Notes: generated from the letters alone by a model not told the origin. A stretch of 64,000 bases of DNA from an uncultured Winogradskyella sp. (GCA_913055905.1 CAJXLB010000004.1:124001-188000); one strand, 5' to 3'; numbered from the stretch's first letter, positions 8,464 to 16,771 are shown. A program made the numbers and translations.

Positions 8464-9555
8464 TTATTGAATGTTAAGATTGGCACCGTTATAGAGCTTC
8501 TCGTCTGACTTTACTATATACGTTTCGCCAGGTGCTAATCCAGATAAAATTTCTACGTTGTCACCTATGCTATTGCCCACACGTAACCACCTTAATACAG
8601 CAGTATTTTGTTGGCTCACAGTATAGATTCCTGTTAATTGTCCGTTGTAGATCAACGCTTCTCTAGGCACAGTAATACTGGTAGATGCCATGTTGTTTTT
8701 TGTAATAATTTGTGGGAATGTAATAGAGGCAAACATACCGGATCGTATCTTCTCACTTGGTTCTACGAGATTTAGGGTTGCAATATATTGGCCTCCTGAG
8801 AGGGCAGAAGAAGAACTGATCTCTTTAACTTCACCCTTAAAGGAACTTCCTATTGATGCTATGGTAATATCTACTTCCATTCCTGTTTTTACACTAGCAA
8901 TAAAACTCTCGGGAATTTTTGCCATGACCTCGAAATTGTTGGGCGATTCTACTAATAATAGAGGCATTCCTGGATTGGCCAAGGCACCAACTTCAATTAG
9001 CCGTGAAGCAACAACGCCGTTAAATGGAGCCCGAATATTTGTGTAGGCAAATTGGGCATCGACTTCATTTTTCATTTCTTCGGCGGATTGTAGACGCGCT
9101 TTTGCCATATTAAATCGTGCTGTCATATCATCTAGTTCCTTTTGGGAAGCACTGTTCTTTTCAAAAAGGGCCTTAAATCTTTCATAATCTTTTTTGGCAT
9201 TATTGAACGCCGCAGTGGCTTCTAGTATGCCAGCTTTAACTTGTGCCCTTTTTGCTATTAAATCGCTACTGTTTAGAGAGATCAACAATTGACCCTTTGA
9301 CACTTTGTCTCCAACATTCACATGGATTTTATCCACATAACCCATAATTCTCGTGCTCAAAGTAGCACTGTTCGCTGCTTCAATAGTACCGCTTACAACT
9401 AAGGCATTTTGTTCATCATTGGCAGCAACCTTTGCAACTTGCACGTTTATGGGTTCAGAAGTATTCTTTACAGCTGAAGCGTTGTCGCTCTTACATCCTA
9501 AAAAGAGAACGGCAGCAGCGAGACTAAAAATATGGTATATAAAGTTTGTTTTCAT
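8464..9555 (-). CDS. RND efflux periplasmic adaptor (membrane fusion lipoprotein)
   Basis: 363 residues. Lipoprotein signal with lipobox LFLGC (Cys 21). The order barrel/lipoyl half (ATLSTRIMGYVDKIHVNVGD), alpha-helical hairpin (about 105-165), second lipoyl half (RAPFNGVVASRLIEVG) and C-terminal barrel is that of HlyD/AcrA adaptors. It bridges the permease and the TolC protein. It starts 2 bp after the TolC stop and lies 11 bp before the permease. Confidence 0.92.
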   Translation of the reverse strand: MKTNFIYHIFSLAAAVLFLGCKSDNASAVKNTSEPINVQVAKVAANDEQNALVVSGTIEAANSATLSTRIMGYVDKIHVNVGDKVSKGQLLISLNSSDLIAKRAQVKAGILEATAAFNNAKKDYERFKALFEKNSASQKELDDMTARFNMAKARLQSAEEMKNEVDAQFAYTNIRAPFNGVVASRLIEVGALANPGMPLLLVESPNNFEVMAKIPESFIASVKTGMEVDITIASIGSSFKGEVKEISSSSALSGGQYIATLNLVEPSEKIRSGMFASITFPQIITKNNMASTSITVPREALIYNGQLTGIYTVSQQNTAVLRWLRVGNSIGDNVEILSGLAPGETYIVKSDEKLYNGANLNIQ

Positions 9556-9557
9556 TT

Positions 9558-10874
9558 TTATAAAGTCGTTAAATAGTTTAGATATGCTTTTGTACTGTTG
9601 TATTCGTATACGGTTTGGTAATATTCAAGTTGTTTTTGTGCAAATAGGGTTTCTACCATGAGAACGTCCGAGGTTTTCTCAAGCCCTTCCTTAAATCTAT
9701 CTGTTCTAATTCTAAGTGCTTCTTCAGATTGTTGTAAGGCTAATTCTGTAAGTGTTACTTTGTTCTTTGCATCTTCAAGCAGACGTTTTGTTTTGTTTAG
9801 CTCAAGTTGACTTTGAGAAAGGTATTGCTCGTATTCCAATTTGGATTTCTCATAAGTGGCTCGAGACGTTTGAGATTTCCCAAAGCGCTTGGTACCATTT
9901 AAAATATTCCATTTTAATTCGGCACCAATGAGGTAGCCGTTGGCACCAAACTGGAACAAATTATCGTCGAATAATTGATAATTACCAAAGGCATTAAGCG
10001 TGGGTAAAAAACTCATCTTGTCTGATTTGTAGACCGATTCCTGAGCCTCCATAACCAAAGACATGGCTTTAATATCTGAACGATTCTCTGAAAGCTCACT
10101 TAGGTCATTGTTTAGCGACATGTCGTTAAGTTGCAAACTGTCTGCAGGTTTTAAAATAACATCGCCACTGTCATTCATTAAAAAGGATAAATAATTAGAA
10201 GCGTTTTTTACATTGCTTCGTGCTTTTTGAAGTTGATTTTTTACTTCTGATACACGCACTTCCACTTGAAGCACATCAGCACGTTGTAATAAGCCTTGCT
10301 CGTAACTGTCATTTGCCAGTTTGTAGTTGGCTTCTGCCGTTTTTAAAGCTTTCTCAAAGACATCTACAGCTTTATAAGCCAGTTGCAGTTGCATGTAGGC
10401 TTTGTTTACTTCGTAAGCCATATACTCTTTAACGCGTTCTGTTTGCAGCGACATGGCTTCCATTTTGTTTTTTGCCGCTTTTCTCTGGTAGAAGCCATCC
10501 ATGTTAATTAATGGTTGTTGAAACTCGAACGTCGTCGCAAAGTTTTGGGTTTGGTCTGGATTGTTGAGCAAATCCGGATTAAAGTCGGCTTGCGTAAGAA
10601 TCTCCTGATTTAGTTTAGACCCAAATGCCATCAACGGATTCGTAGTGGCAAAACCAGAATGCGATACGGATATATTAGGAAGGAAAACAGCATTGGTTTG
10701 CTTGTATTCACCTTTAGCTTCGTTAAAAGCTTCTATTGAAATCTTAATGCTTCTGTTGTTTTCTAAAGCCTGATTTAGTATCTCTGATTTGGAAACCTCT
10801 CTTAGCTCTTGAGCGTTAACAAGCGATAAGAGGCTAAAGAACCCAAATCCTAATTTATATAATGCTCTTTTCAT
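9558..10874 (-). CDS. TolC-family outer membrane efflux protein
   Basis: 438 residues with a signal peptide (MKRALYKLGFGFFSLLSLVNA) and two repeats of the long helix-strand-strand-helix pattern of TolC, each rich in coiled-coil helices. It forms the outer-membrane exit duct of the RND pump. First gene of the operon; its promoter is a GTAAC-type FNR-like site, giving a leader of about 12 nt. Confidence 0.92.
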   Translation of the reverse strand: MKRALYKLGFGFFSLLSLVNAQELREVSKSEILNQALENNRSIKISIEAFNEAKGEYKQTNAVFLPNISVSHSGFATTNPLMAFGSKLNQEILTQADFNPDLLNNPDQTQNFATTFEFQQPLINMDGFYQRKAAKNKMEAMSLQTERVKEYMAYEVNKAYMQLQLAYKAVDVFEKALKTAEANYKLANDSYEQGLLQRADVLQVEVRVSEVKNQLQKARSNVKNASNYLSFLMNDSGDVILKPADSLQLNDMSLNNDLSELSENRSDIKAMSLVMEAQESVYKSDKMSFLPTLNAFGNYQLFDDNLFQFGANGYLIGAELKWNILNGTKRFGKSQTSRATYEKSKLEYEQYLSQSQLELNKTKRLLEDAKNKVTLTELALQQSEEALRIRTDRFKEGLEKTSDVLMVETLFAQKQLEYYQTVYEYNSTKAYLNYLTTL

Positions 10875-10891
10875 TGATTTTTAATTTAGAT

Positions 10892-10935
10892 CAAAATTAC
10901 ACAGAGGAGGTGTTAGTCTCAGTAACCTTTGTTAC
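10892..10935 (-). promoter_or_regulatory. GTAAC-type operator and -7 box for RND operon
   Basis: GTAACCTTTGTTAC at 10922-10935, exactly 22 bp from the minus-strand -7 box TAATTTTG (10892-10899). The operator and the adjacent terminator form a copy of the module at 15179-15231 in front of cydA. Confidence 0.82.
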
Positions 10936-10973
10936 TAATGAAAAAGGCACCCTAGAAAGGATGCCTTAAACTA
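10921..10973. repeat. Terminator-operator module, copy 1
   Basis: 53 bp matching 15179-15231 at all but two adjacent positions. It carries a terminator hairpin followed (minus strand) by a GTAAC-N4-GTTAC operator. Copy 1 precedes the RND operon and copy 2 precedes cydA. Confidence 0.85.
10941..10967 (-). terminator. Terminator of the sqr / 45-residue-protein transcript
   Basis: Stem AAGGCA/TGCCTT extended by AGG/CCT, followed on the minus strand by TTTTTC. It separates the upstream sqr unit from the RND promoter. Confidence 0.75.
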
Positions 10974-10997
10974 TTTTTAAGTTAAAGATAAAACCAA

Positions 10998-11135
10998 TTA
11001 GTTGACTTTTCTTGTGCCTCCATGGCCACCAGCCACGACAATCATAATTTTTATGCTTAGATATATAAATTTAAAAAACTGAATGATTGGATTCATCATC
11101 TTGAATCGTTGATATTTTGAAATACGCGTTGTCAT
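10998..11135 (-). CDS. Small 45-residue protein ending GGHGGTRK
   Basis: ATG at 11135, 45 residues: a basic start, one hydrophobic helix (about 14-34) and the polar tail VAGGHGGTRKVN. It begins 30 bp after the sqr stop and precedes a strong terminator, so it is likely the second gene of the sqr unit. The distinct tail and low-complexity-free sequence argue for a real gene. I do not recognise a characterised family; a role with the quinone/oxidase branch is a guess from context. A shorter version starting at an internal ATG is possible. Confidence 0.6.
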   Translation of the reverse strand: MTTRISKYQRFKMMNPIIQFFKFIYLSIKIMIVVAGGHGGTRKVN

Positions 11136-11164
11136 TTTATTATATATTGAATTCTGAATTTTTC

Positions 11165-12622
11165 TTATTCTGGAATTAACCACCAAAAAGGTTTCATTTT
11201 TGCCTTGTATAAAAAGGCATAATGCAATGCCAATTTTAACCAATGGCCTGCAAGACCAATGTCGCCAAATGTCTTACCAAGTTTTCTTCCCTGGGTTTTT
11301 GGGTACTTTTCATAATCTGGAACAATAGGGTATGTGGTTATGCTTATTCCGCTTCCCTTGGTTAATCCATAGCCTGCAGACGCAATACAGGCAGCTCCCA
11401 TATTGCCTAGCGATCCTTTATGCCTAAGGCTCTCCTTTCCATTATTTATAGTGTCTATAATATTATCTGCAACTAATTTTGCCGTGATACCAGAAGGCAT
11501 TCCAGTTCTAGGAGGTGCAGGAAATATTTCTGTACCGTTTTTATTTTTCCTGGGTTTAGAAATACTATGTGTCGGAGCGAAGGCTATTCCGGGAGCGAAA
11601 ATATTTTCATAAGAAGGATTTTGATAAGTCTCTGGCCAGTCCTGCACTTTCCAATCTTCATAGGGTTTTTGAGAATAATCAGCATCTACAATCATAAAAC
11701 CTTTAAACAGTTTATCCGTAATGTCGTTGTTGTGTTTGTCGTAAGCTTTAAACCCATGACCTGAGAATGCAGGAATGAGCATGGCAAAATCATAATCTTC
11801 AACTTTAGTCTCTCCATCAAGTGTCTCATAATGAGCTCTACCGTCTTCTATTTTATTCACTCCTGCGCCTAAAATCCATTTTATGTCTCGGTCTTCAAAT
11901 ACCATTTCAACCATTTCGCTTGATTTCATACTTATGCTACCATAACTCATTAGCATACCGTCCATGCCAAAATCACCAAGCTTATACTCATTAGAAATCC
12001 ACGTAATCTCTGCCATATCTCTTACCTTGTGTCTTCGGAGTTCTTGCTCAACATTCAGGATGTATTCGAAGGCCGCACCTTGACATGTTGATTTAGCGTG
12101 TCCTGTACCTATTAATATCTTGGCCTTTTTACCAGATTTCATTTGTTTAATAAGTGCTTCGAGAGCTTTCCAGGCATGTTCAGCATGAGTGTACGTACAG
12201 ACGGAATAAACTTTGTTATACCCAGGTTTAAGTCCTTCTGTAGCTTCAAAATTTAATTTTGGTCCAGTGGCGTTAATCAAATAGTCGTAGGTTACCTTTT
12301 CTGTTTTTCCTTTTTCGGCTCCAGCCACGTATTCCGTAAATACATAAGGACTTGTAGTTTCACTATCTCCTTCGGGAAAGAAGGAAACGGCTTTGGCTTG
12401 TTTGTAAGTAATACCTTTTCTTTTATAAAGCGGTGCTAAAGGGAATAAAATCTGTTTTGATGTCATTCTCCCTATACCAACCCAAATATTAGACGGAATC
12501 CATTGATAGTTACTATTGGGTGATACAACAATGACTTCGTGTGATTTGGATAGTTTCCTTCTTAGATGTGAAGCGGCAACATGACCCGCTATACCTGCAC
12601 CTAGGACGACTATTTTTGCCAT
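11165..12622 (-). CDS. sqr: Sulfide:quinone oxidoreductase-like flavoprotein
   Basis: 485 residues from ATG at 12622 (MAKIVVLGAGIAGH). The ATG at 12634 would lie only 2-4 nt after the predicted transcription start, so the second ATG is chosen. FAD-binding GAGIAGH is at the N-terminus; the redox cysteines typical of SQR are seen in AKSTCQGAAFEY and MGAACIASAG, and the C-terminus is amphipathic (FLYKAKMKPFWWLIPE) for membrane association. SQR oxidises sulfide to polysulfide or persulfide and feeds electrons to quinone, which fits the neighbouring cytochrome bd, a sulfide-tolerant oxidase. Related flavocytochrome-like enzymes are the main alternative. Confidence 0.85.
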   Translation of the reverse strand: MAKIVVLGAGIAGHVAASHLRRKLSKSHEVIVVSPNSNYQWIPSNIWVGIGRMTSKQILFPLAPLYKRKGITYKQAKAVSFFPEGDSETTSPYVFTEYVAGAEKGKTEKVTYDYLINATGPKLNFEATEGLKPGYNKVYSVCTYTHAEHAWKALEALIKQMKSGKKAKILIGTGHAKSTCQGAAFEYILNVEQELRRHKVRDMAEITWISNEYKLGDFGMDGMLMSYGSISMKSSEMVEMVFEDRDIKWILGAGVNKIEDGRAHYETLDGETKVEDYDFAMLIPAFSGHGFKAYDKHNNDITDKLFKGFMIVDADYSQKPYEDWKVQDWPETYQNPSYENIFAPGIAFAPTHSISKPRKNKNGTEIFPAPPRTGMPSGITAKLVADNIIDTINNGKESLRHKGSLGNMGAACIASAGYGLTKGSGISITTYPIVPDYEKYPKTQGRKLGKTFGDIGLAGHWLKLALHYAFLYKAKMKPFWWLIPE

Positions 12623-12642
12623 AATTTTTTGCATTTATGTTT

Positions 12643-12686
12643 TAAAGTTAGGTGTAAATCCTAAAAGTCAGGGTCACAATTGTTAC
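12643..12686 (-). promoter_or_regulatory. GTAAC-type promoter of sqr
   Basis: Minus-strand site GTAACAATTGTGAC (12673-12686), 22 bp, -7 box TAACTTTA (12643-12650). Placement supports the sqr start at 12622. Confidence 0.75.
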
Positions 12687-12736
12687 ACAGATAAAGGCTA
12701 TGTGTACAAACTAATTTACTGTTTTGAAAGTCTTAT

Positions 12737-13774
12737 TTAATAACTGGTATCGTCTAATTTTACTTTGCCATAGAATGTTTTGTAGAGAAACAAGAAATAT
12801 AGGGCTAGCAATGGCGCACCAATTACCACGATGGTGAGCATTATACCAAGAGATTTTTGAGATGATGCCGCATTATAAATTGTTACACTATAATTAGGGT
12901 CTAAAGTCGATGGTAGCAAAACGGGATATAATTGAAATGCCACGAGCATTAGCAGGAAGGACATGGTTAAGGAAGAAAAAATTAAGGCTTGAGCGTAGTT
13001 TCTTTTTGAGACCAATCTTGGAACATTAGCAACAGCTAAAAAGGCAAGTAATGGCAGAATGAAGAAAATGGGGTTTTCCTTAAATTTATCTGTTACCCCT
13101 GGTATGAAAATAAGTGTATAGAGCGAGGTAATCGCAAAACTTATGATAAAGAAAATCATGCCTTTTTTTAGCAGGAACGTAAGCCTTGTATGTAAGCGAC
13201 CTTCTGTTTTAAGAAGTAAGAAAATGGCGCCTTGCGTCATAAAAATAAATAAAGTTGTAAAGCCAACCATAAGGGCATAAGGGCTTAAAAAGGAGAAAAA
13301 TATTCCGCCGGTATATTCGAAATTAGGACCTATTTCAAAACCTAAAAGAATATTGCCAAGAACGACACCTAGCAAAAATGAAATAGCAACATTAGAAACG
13401 AAATAGGTTATATCCCAGGTTTTGCGCCACCATGGCATGGGCTCAGCACTCCTAAATTTTATAGCTGCAGATCTTAGAACTAGCATCATAAGAAAAAGCA
13501 TAAAAGGAATATACATTGCAGATAGCATTGTTGCATACATCACTGGAAACCCTGCGAACAGAGCTCCACCGCCTATGATAAGCCACACTTGGTTGGCATC
13601 CCATAAAGGACCTATGGCGTTAATGGCTATCCGACGACTTAAATCCTTTCTAAAAAACAAGTGCCATGCGCCTGCTCCGTAGTCGAAGCCTTCCAAAATA
13701 GCATAACCAGAAAATAAAAGGCCTACTACTAAATACCAAAGCGTTGGATAATCTATACCTAAAAAAGTTTCCAT
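12737..13774 (-). CDS. cydB: Cytochrome bd ubiquinol oxidase subunit II
   Basis: 345 residues, about nine membrane helices, with the family N-terminus (LWYLVVGLLFSGYAILEGFD) and GPLWDANQVWLIIGGGALFA. Subunit II pairs with CydA to bind the hemes b and d and reduce oxygen to water at very low oxygen without proton pumping. It starts 10 bp after cydA. No CydX-like gene is recognised directly after it. Confidence 0.95.
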   Translation of the reverse strand: METFLGIDYPTLWYLVVGLLFSGYAILEGFDYGAGAWHLFFRKDLSRRIAINAIGPLWDANQVWLIIGGGALFAGFPVMYATMLSAMYIPFMLFLMMLVLRSAAIKFRSAEPMPWWRKTWDITYFVSNVAISFLLGVVLGNILLGFEIGPNFEYTGGIFFSFLSPYALMVGFTTLFIFMTQGAIFLLLKTEGRLHTRLTFLLKKGMIFFIISFAITSLYTLIFIPGVTDKFKENPIFFILPLLAFLAVANVPRLVSKRNYAQALIFSSLTMSFLLMLVAFQLYPVLLPSTLDPNYSVTIYNAASSQKSLGIMLTIVVIGAPLLALYFLFLYKTFYGKVKLDDTSY

Positions 13775-13784
13775 AAATCAGTTT

Positions 13785-15131
13785 TTATGCGAGTTGTAAA
13801 TTCTTTTTGGCTTCTTCATAGGGTCCTTGTTTTATTTTCTTGTTTAGGGAATACAAAAACAAGAGGAATAGAATCGCGTAGACTACAAAAAATAAAATTA
13901 GGGAGAACAAAATTTGATTAGAAGAGACTTCTTGAGAGAAGGCTTCATCTGTTCTTAGATGACCATAGACTACCCATGGCTGTCTCCCCATTTCTGCAGC
14001 AAACCATCCGACCTGATTTGCTATTTGAGGCAGAAGTACAGAAAACGCAAAAATTTTAAGCACCCATTTTTTATTGAATAAACTGCCTCTCCACCATAAA
14101 TAACTTGCATATAGCGTTAAAGCAATTAAAAACATACCAATAGAAATCATAATATGGTAAAATTGAAAAACTGCATTTACCTGTCCTGGTTGATCCTCCT
14201 TTGGAAAGGCGTTTAATCCGGTTATAGGAGCCTCAAAATCTTGGTGTACCAAGAATGATAAGCCTCCAGGAAGTTTTATGCCTGTAACTTCTTGGGTTTC
14301 ATTATTGACCCAACCAAAAAGATATAAATCTGCTGGGCTAGATGCTTCATAGTGCCCTTCCATTGCAGCTAATTTTGCAGGTTGATTCTCGGCAACACCA
14401 TCAGCAGAGCTATGACCAGATATAAGTTGAGTTAAAGAAATAACTGTGGCAACGGCCAAAGCAATCTTAAAGGCTTTTTTGGAGATTTCTACGTATCTGC
14501 CTTTTAAAAGATAATATGCATGGACAGATAGAACAAGAAAAGCTCCAGCTAGAAAAGCACCTTGCCATACATGGATTATACGGTCTACACTAGATGGATT
14601 AAAGACCATAGCCCAAAAGTCGGTAACTTCCGCTCGCGCATTTAGCCCTTCTCCTATGATATGATATCCGGCTGGAGTCTGCTGCCAACTATTGGCAACA
14701 ACAATCCAAACTGCAGAAAACATTGACCCTAGAAACACACCTACTGTAGATATAAAGTGAACTTTTGGAGAAACTCTATTCCAGCCAAATATTAAAATGC
14801 CTAAAAAGGTACTTTCCAAGCCAAATGCGAATAAGCCCTCTGCCGCTAGAGCACTGCCAAAAATATCTCCTACGTATTTTGAGTAAACGGACCAATTTGT
14901 TCCAAATTCAAATTCCATTATTATACCCGTGGCAACACCTATACCAAATGTTATCGCGAAAATTTTTAACCAAAAACGTGTGAGAACCTCATAGTGCTTG
15001 TGTCCTGTTTTTAGATAGAGGCCTTCAAAAATTACCATCAATAATCCAAGGCCAATACTTAAGGGTGGATATATGTAATGGAAAGCAACGGTGAAGGCAA
15101 ATTGTATTCTGGCTAAAATTTCAGTATCCAT
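13785..15131 (-). CDS. cydA: Cytochrome bd ubiquinol oxidase subunit I
   Basis: 448 residues from ATG at 15131 (MDTEILARIQFAFTVAFHYIY). A start at 15161 would lie upstream of the -7 box at 15150-15157 and is rejected. Heme ligand candidate H18, conserved PPLSIGLG, and GRQPWVVYGHLRT near the C-terminus are typical. The quinol-binding loop is short, as in the CIO-like branch. High-affinity, sulfide- and NO-tolerant terminal oxidase in the inner membrane. Operon with cydB; a GTAAC-type FNR-like promoter implies induction at low oxygen or by redox stress. Confidence 0.95.
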   Translation of the reverse strand: MDTEILARIQFAFTVAFHYIYPPLSIGLGLLMVIFEGLYLKTGHKHYEVLTRFWLKIFAITFGIGVATGIIMEFEFGTNWSVYSKYVGDIFGSALAAEGLFAFGLESTFLGILIFGWNRVSPKVHFISTVGVFLGSMFSAVWIVVANSWQQTPAGYHIIGEGLNARAEVTDFWAMVFNPSSVDRIIHVWQGAFLAGAFLVLSVHAYYLLKGRYVEISKKAFKIALAVATVISLTQLISGHSSADGVAENQPAKLAAMEGHYEASSPADLYLFGWVNNETQEVTGIKLPGGLSFLVHQDFEAPITGLNAFPKEDQPGQVNAVFQFYHIMISIGMFLIALTLYASYLWWRGSLFNKKWVLKIFAFSVLLPQIANQVGWFAAEMGRQPWVVYGHLRTDEAFSQEVSSNQILFSLILFFVVYAILFLLFLYSLNKKIKQGPYEEAKKNLQLA

Positions 15132-15149
15132 ACAGCTTCTAATTTGAAT

Positions 15150-15193
15150 CAAAAGTATCATTTATGGAAAGGAAAGTGAGTAACCTTTGTTAC
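15150..15193 (-). promoter_or_regulatory. GTAAC-type promoter of cydAB
   Basis: GTAACCTTTGTTAC at 15180-15193, 22 bp, minus-strand -7 box TACTTTTG (15150-15157). Leader of about 13 nt to the cydA ATG. Confidence 0.85.
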
Positions 15194-15231
15194 TAATGAA
15201 AAAGGCACCCTAGAAAGAGTGCCTTAAACTA
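15179..15231. repeat. Terminator-operator module, copy 2
   Basis: Second copy of the 53-bp module at 10921-10973 (two mismatches, which are compensatory in position within the hairpin). Confidence 0.85.
15199..15225 (-). terminator. Terminator before the cydA promoter
   Basis: AAGGCAC/GTGCCTT stem plus inner pairs, followed on the minus strand by TTTTTC. Ends the short transcript upstream. Confidence 0.75.
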
Positions 15232-15249
15232 CTAACCAAAAAAATCTAA

Positions 15250-15297
15250 CTAATCATGAATAGGTAAACCGATTACCTGTTCCTTATTGTTGTGCAT
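15250..15297 (-). CDS. Possible 15-residue leader peptide
   Basis: ATG at 15297, peptide MHNNKEQVIGLPIHD, stop at 15250. The start lies about 33 nt after the predicted transcription start, and the frame ends before the terminator. Codon content looks non-random but the frame is too short to judge. Not recognised. Confidence 0.35.
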   Translation of the reverse strand: MHNNKEQVIGLPIHD

Positions 15298-15335
15298 ATT
15301 TTATATATGCTTCAAACTATGACTCGATAGTAATT

Positions 15336-15379
15336 CAAAGATAGGGTGTAACTTTATAACCCTGAGTGACTTTTGTTAC
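15336..15379 (-). promoter_or_regulatory. GTAAC-type promoter of the pre-cydA short transcript
   Basis: Minus-strand site GTAACAAAAGTCAC (15366-15379), 22 bp, -7 box TATCTTTG (15336-15343). It lies just after the peroxiredoxin terminator, so it serves the short transcript and possibly cydAB by read-through. Confidence 0.75.
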
Positions 15380-15409
15380 AAAAAAAAGAGCATCTAAGGA
15401 GATGCTCTT
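15380..15409 (-). terminator. Terminator of peroxiredoxin gene
   Basis: Perfect 10-bp stem AAGAGCATCT/AGATGCTCTT with a four-base loop, followed on the minus strand by a run of T. Textbook intrinsic terminator. Confidence 0.9.
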
Positions 15410-15472
15410 ATCAGAGAAACAGTTATTGCTCATACCTTTATAACTGAGTCGTCCTAAATATCTGAAAAATCT

Positions 15473-16195
15473 TTAATTTTTAATAATTTCTTTAAGGACT
15501 AAATCTTTATCAAGTGGTTTTGTACAGAAGAACCAATCCTCGCATTTTAAATCTTCTGTGCTCGTCATACGCTCTTCAGCCACGCCACAAGATCCTGCAG
15601 GAGAGATGATAACATCTTTTCCAGGTTCCCAATCGGCTGGTGTGGCAACATTAAATTTATCTGATGTTTGCATGGCTATCAGTGCTCTGTAAATTTCATC
15701 AAAATTACGTCCAAGACTTAGCGGATAGTAAATGAGCGCTCGTACAATACCCTCTGGGTCTACAAAGAACACCGCTCTAACGGCTTGTGTTTTGTGTTCG
15801 CCAGGTTGGATCATACCATACTTTTTAGCGACCTCCATAGTAATGTCTTCAATCAAAGGAAACTTAACCTCGATATTTTCCATACCATTAAATTTAATTT
15901 TGTCCTTTATGGTTCTTAACCAAGCGATATGACTGTAAAGACCATCTACGGACAAGCCAACGAGTTTACAATTGGCTTTATCAAATTTTTCCTCTAAGTG
16001 GGCAAAGGTCATAAACTCAGAAGTACACACAGGCGTAAAATCTGCTGGGTGACTAAATAGAATTACCCATTTTCCTTTATAATCTGACGGGAAATTGATT
16101 TCTCCTTGTGTTGTTATGGCTTTAAATTCTGGAGCTTTATCGCCAATTCTTGGCATGGTAAAAGAATTTTCTTGTTTATTTTCAGTTGTTTCCAT
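15473..16195 (-). CDS. Peroxiredoxin (AhpC/Prx6 type)
   Basis: 240 residues from ATG at 16195 (METTENKQENSFTMPRIGD). An ATG at 16291 lies upstream of the promoter and is rejected. Peroxidatic cysteine motif DFTPVCTSEF with the expected Thr/Pro; further cysteines occur in the C-terminal half (GSCGVAEER, LKCEDWFFCTKPL), so a resolving cysteine may be present. It reduces hydrogen or organic peroxides in the cytoplasm. Single-gene unit with a GTAAC-type FNR-like promoter and strong terminator; co-regulation with cytochrome bd fits defence against peroxide made at shifting oxygen levels. Confidence 0.92.
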   Translation of the reverse strand: METTENKQENSFTMPRIGDKAPEFKAITTQGEINFPSDYKGKWVILFSHPADFTPVCTSEFMTFAHLEEKFDKANCKLVGLSVDGLYSHIAWLRTIKDKIKFNGMENIEVKFPLIEDITMEVAKKYGMIQPGEHKTQAVRAVFFVDPEGIVRALIYYPLSLGRNFDEIYRALIAMQTSDKFNVATPADWEPGKDVIISPAGSCGVAEERMTSTEDLKCEDWFFCTKPLDKDLVLKEIIKN

Positions 16196-16222
16196 AGTTA
16201 AATGTGTTTTTAAGTTCAGCTG

Positions 16223-16266
16223 CAAAGTTACCTTTAATAGTTGCCAAAGAATGTAACCAATGTTAC
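16223..16266 (-). promoter_or_regulatory. GTAAC-type promoter of peroxiredoxin
   Basis: Minus-strand site GTAACATTGGTTAC (16253-16266), 22 bp, -7 box TAACTTTG (16223-16230). Leader of about 22 nt to ATG 16195. Confidence 0.82.
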
Positions 16267-16369
16267 CCTGAATGATTATTTTTGTGCGCATCTTTGAAAA
16301 AGAATAATCTTACAAGAGTGTTGATTTTTAAGCTATAAAAAACACTAGATTAGGAATGAGATATTAAGC

Positions 16370-16756
16370 GTGCTGATGAAGATTTTAACCTACATTTTTT
16401 CTTTGGGTTTTTCCTTACTCATTGTTATTAATAGCATGTGGGTATCCATGAACTATCTTTACTACGAGATAGATCCAGTAGGCTTTATTGAGCGATTATG
16501 TGAAAATAAGGATGCGCCTGAGTTGCAGTGTAACGGTAAATGCCATTTAAAAAAAGTTGCACAGTCACAAAATACAAATCAAAAGTCACCTGAAAACATT
16601 ATTGATTTCAAAGAACTACAGCTCTTTGTGCAATTAAACGACTTAAAGTACCAGAAACCGAACTACCAGTTTAGGACCGCTGTTTTTGTCAGTTATAAGA
16701 ATCTGTACACATTTAGAGCATCGTCCGAGTTCTTCCATCCGCCAAGGGTTGTTTAG
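16370..16756 (+). CDS. Small Cys/His protein next to the TonB receptor
   Basis: 128 residues: an N-terminal membrane helix or uncleaved signal (about 5-24), then C44, C54, C58 and H59 in the motif QCNGKCHLKK, and the tail FFHPPRV. Proteins of this shape sit beside TonB receptors in many Bacteroidota, and the CNGKCH cluster suggests metal binding. Located 62 bp upstream of a receptor that resembles a copper importer, so a role in copper handling is a fair inference. The start at the second codon ATG (16376) is equally possible. Confidence 0.65.
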   Translation: MLMKILTYIFSLGFSLLIVINSMWVSMNYLYYEIDPVGFIERLCENKDAPELQCNGKCHLKKVAQSQNTNQKSPENIIDFKELQLFVQLNDLKYQKPNYQFRTAVFVSYKNLYTFRASSEFFHPPRVV

Positions 16757-16771
16757 AAACTTCCAAAATTT

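Larger units (their letters stand above)
15197..15330 (-). ncRNA. Candidate short transcript between peroxiredoxin and cydA
   Basis: Predicted from its own GTAAC-type promoter (15336-15379) to the hairpin at 15202-15225, about 130 nt. It contains a 15-codon frame. It could be a regulatory RNA, a leader peptide mRNA, or a transcript that mostly stops before the cydA promoter. Ends are predicted, not measured. Confidence 0.55.

Noticed and set aside
10998-11243. Longer 81-residue frame ending at 10998
   Set aside because: Its start lies inside the sqr coding region in another frame; the ATG at 11135 downstream of sqr is the credible start.
15131-15161. N-terminal extension of CydA
   Set aside because: It would begin upstream of the -7 box and adds residues absent from the normal CydA start.
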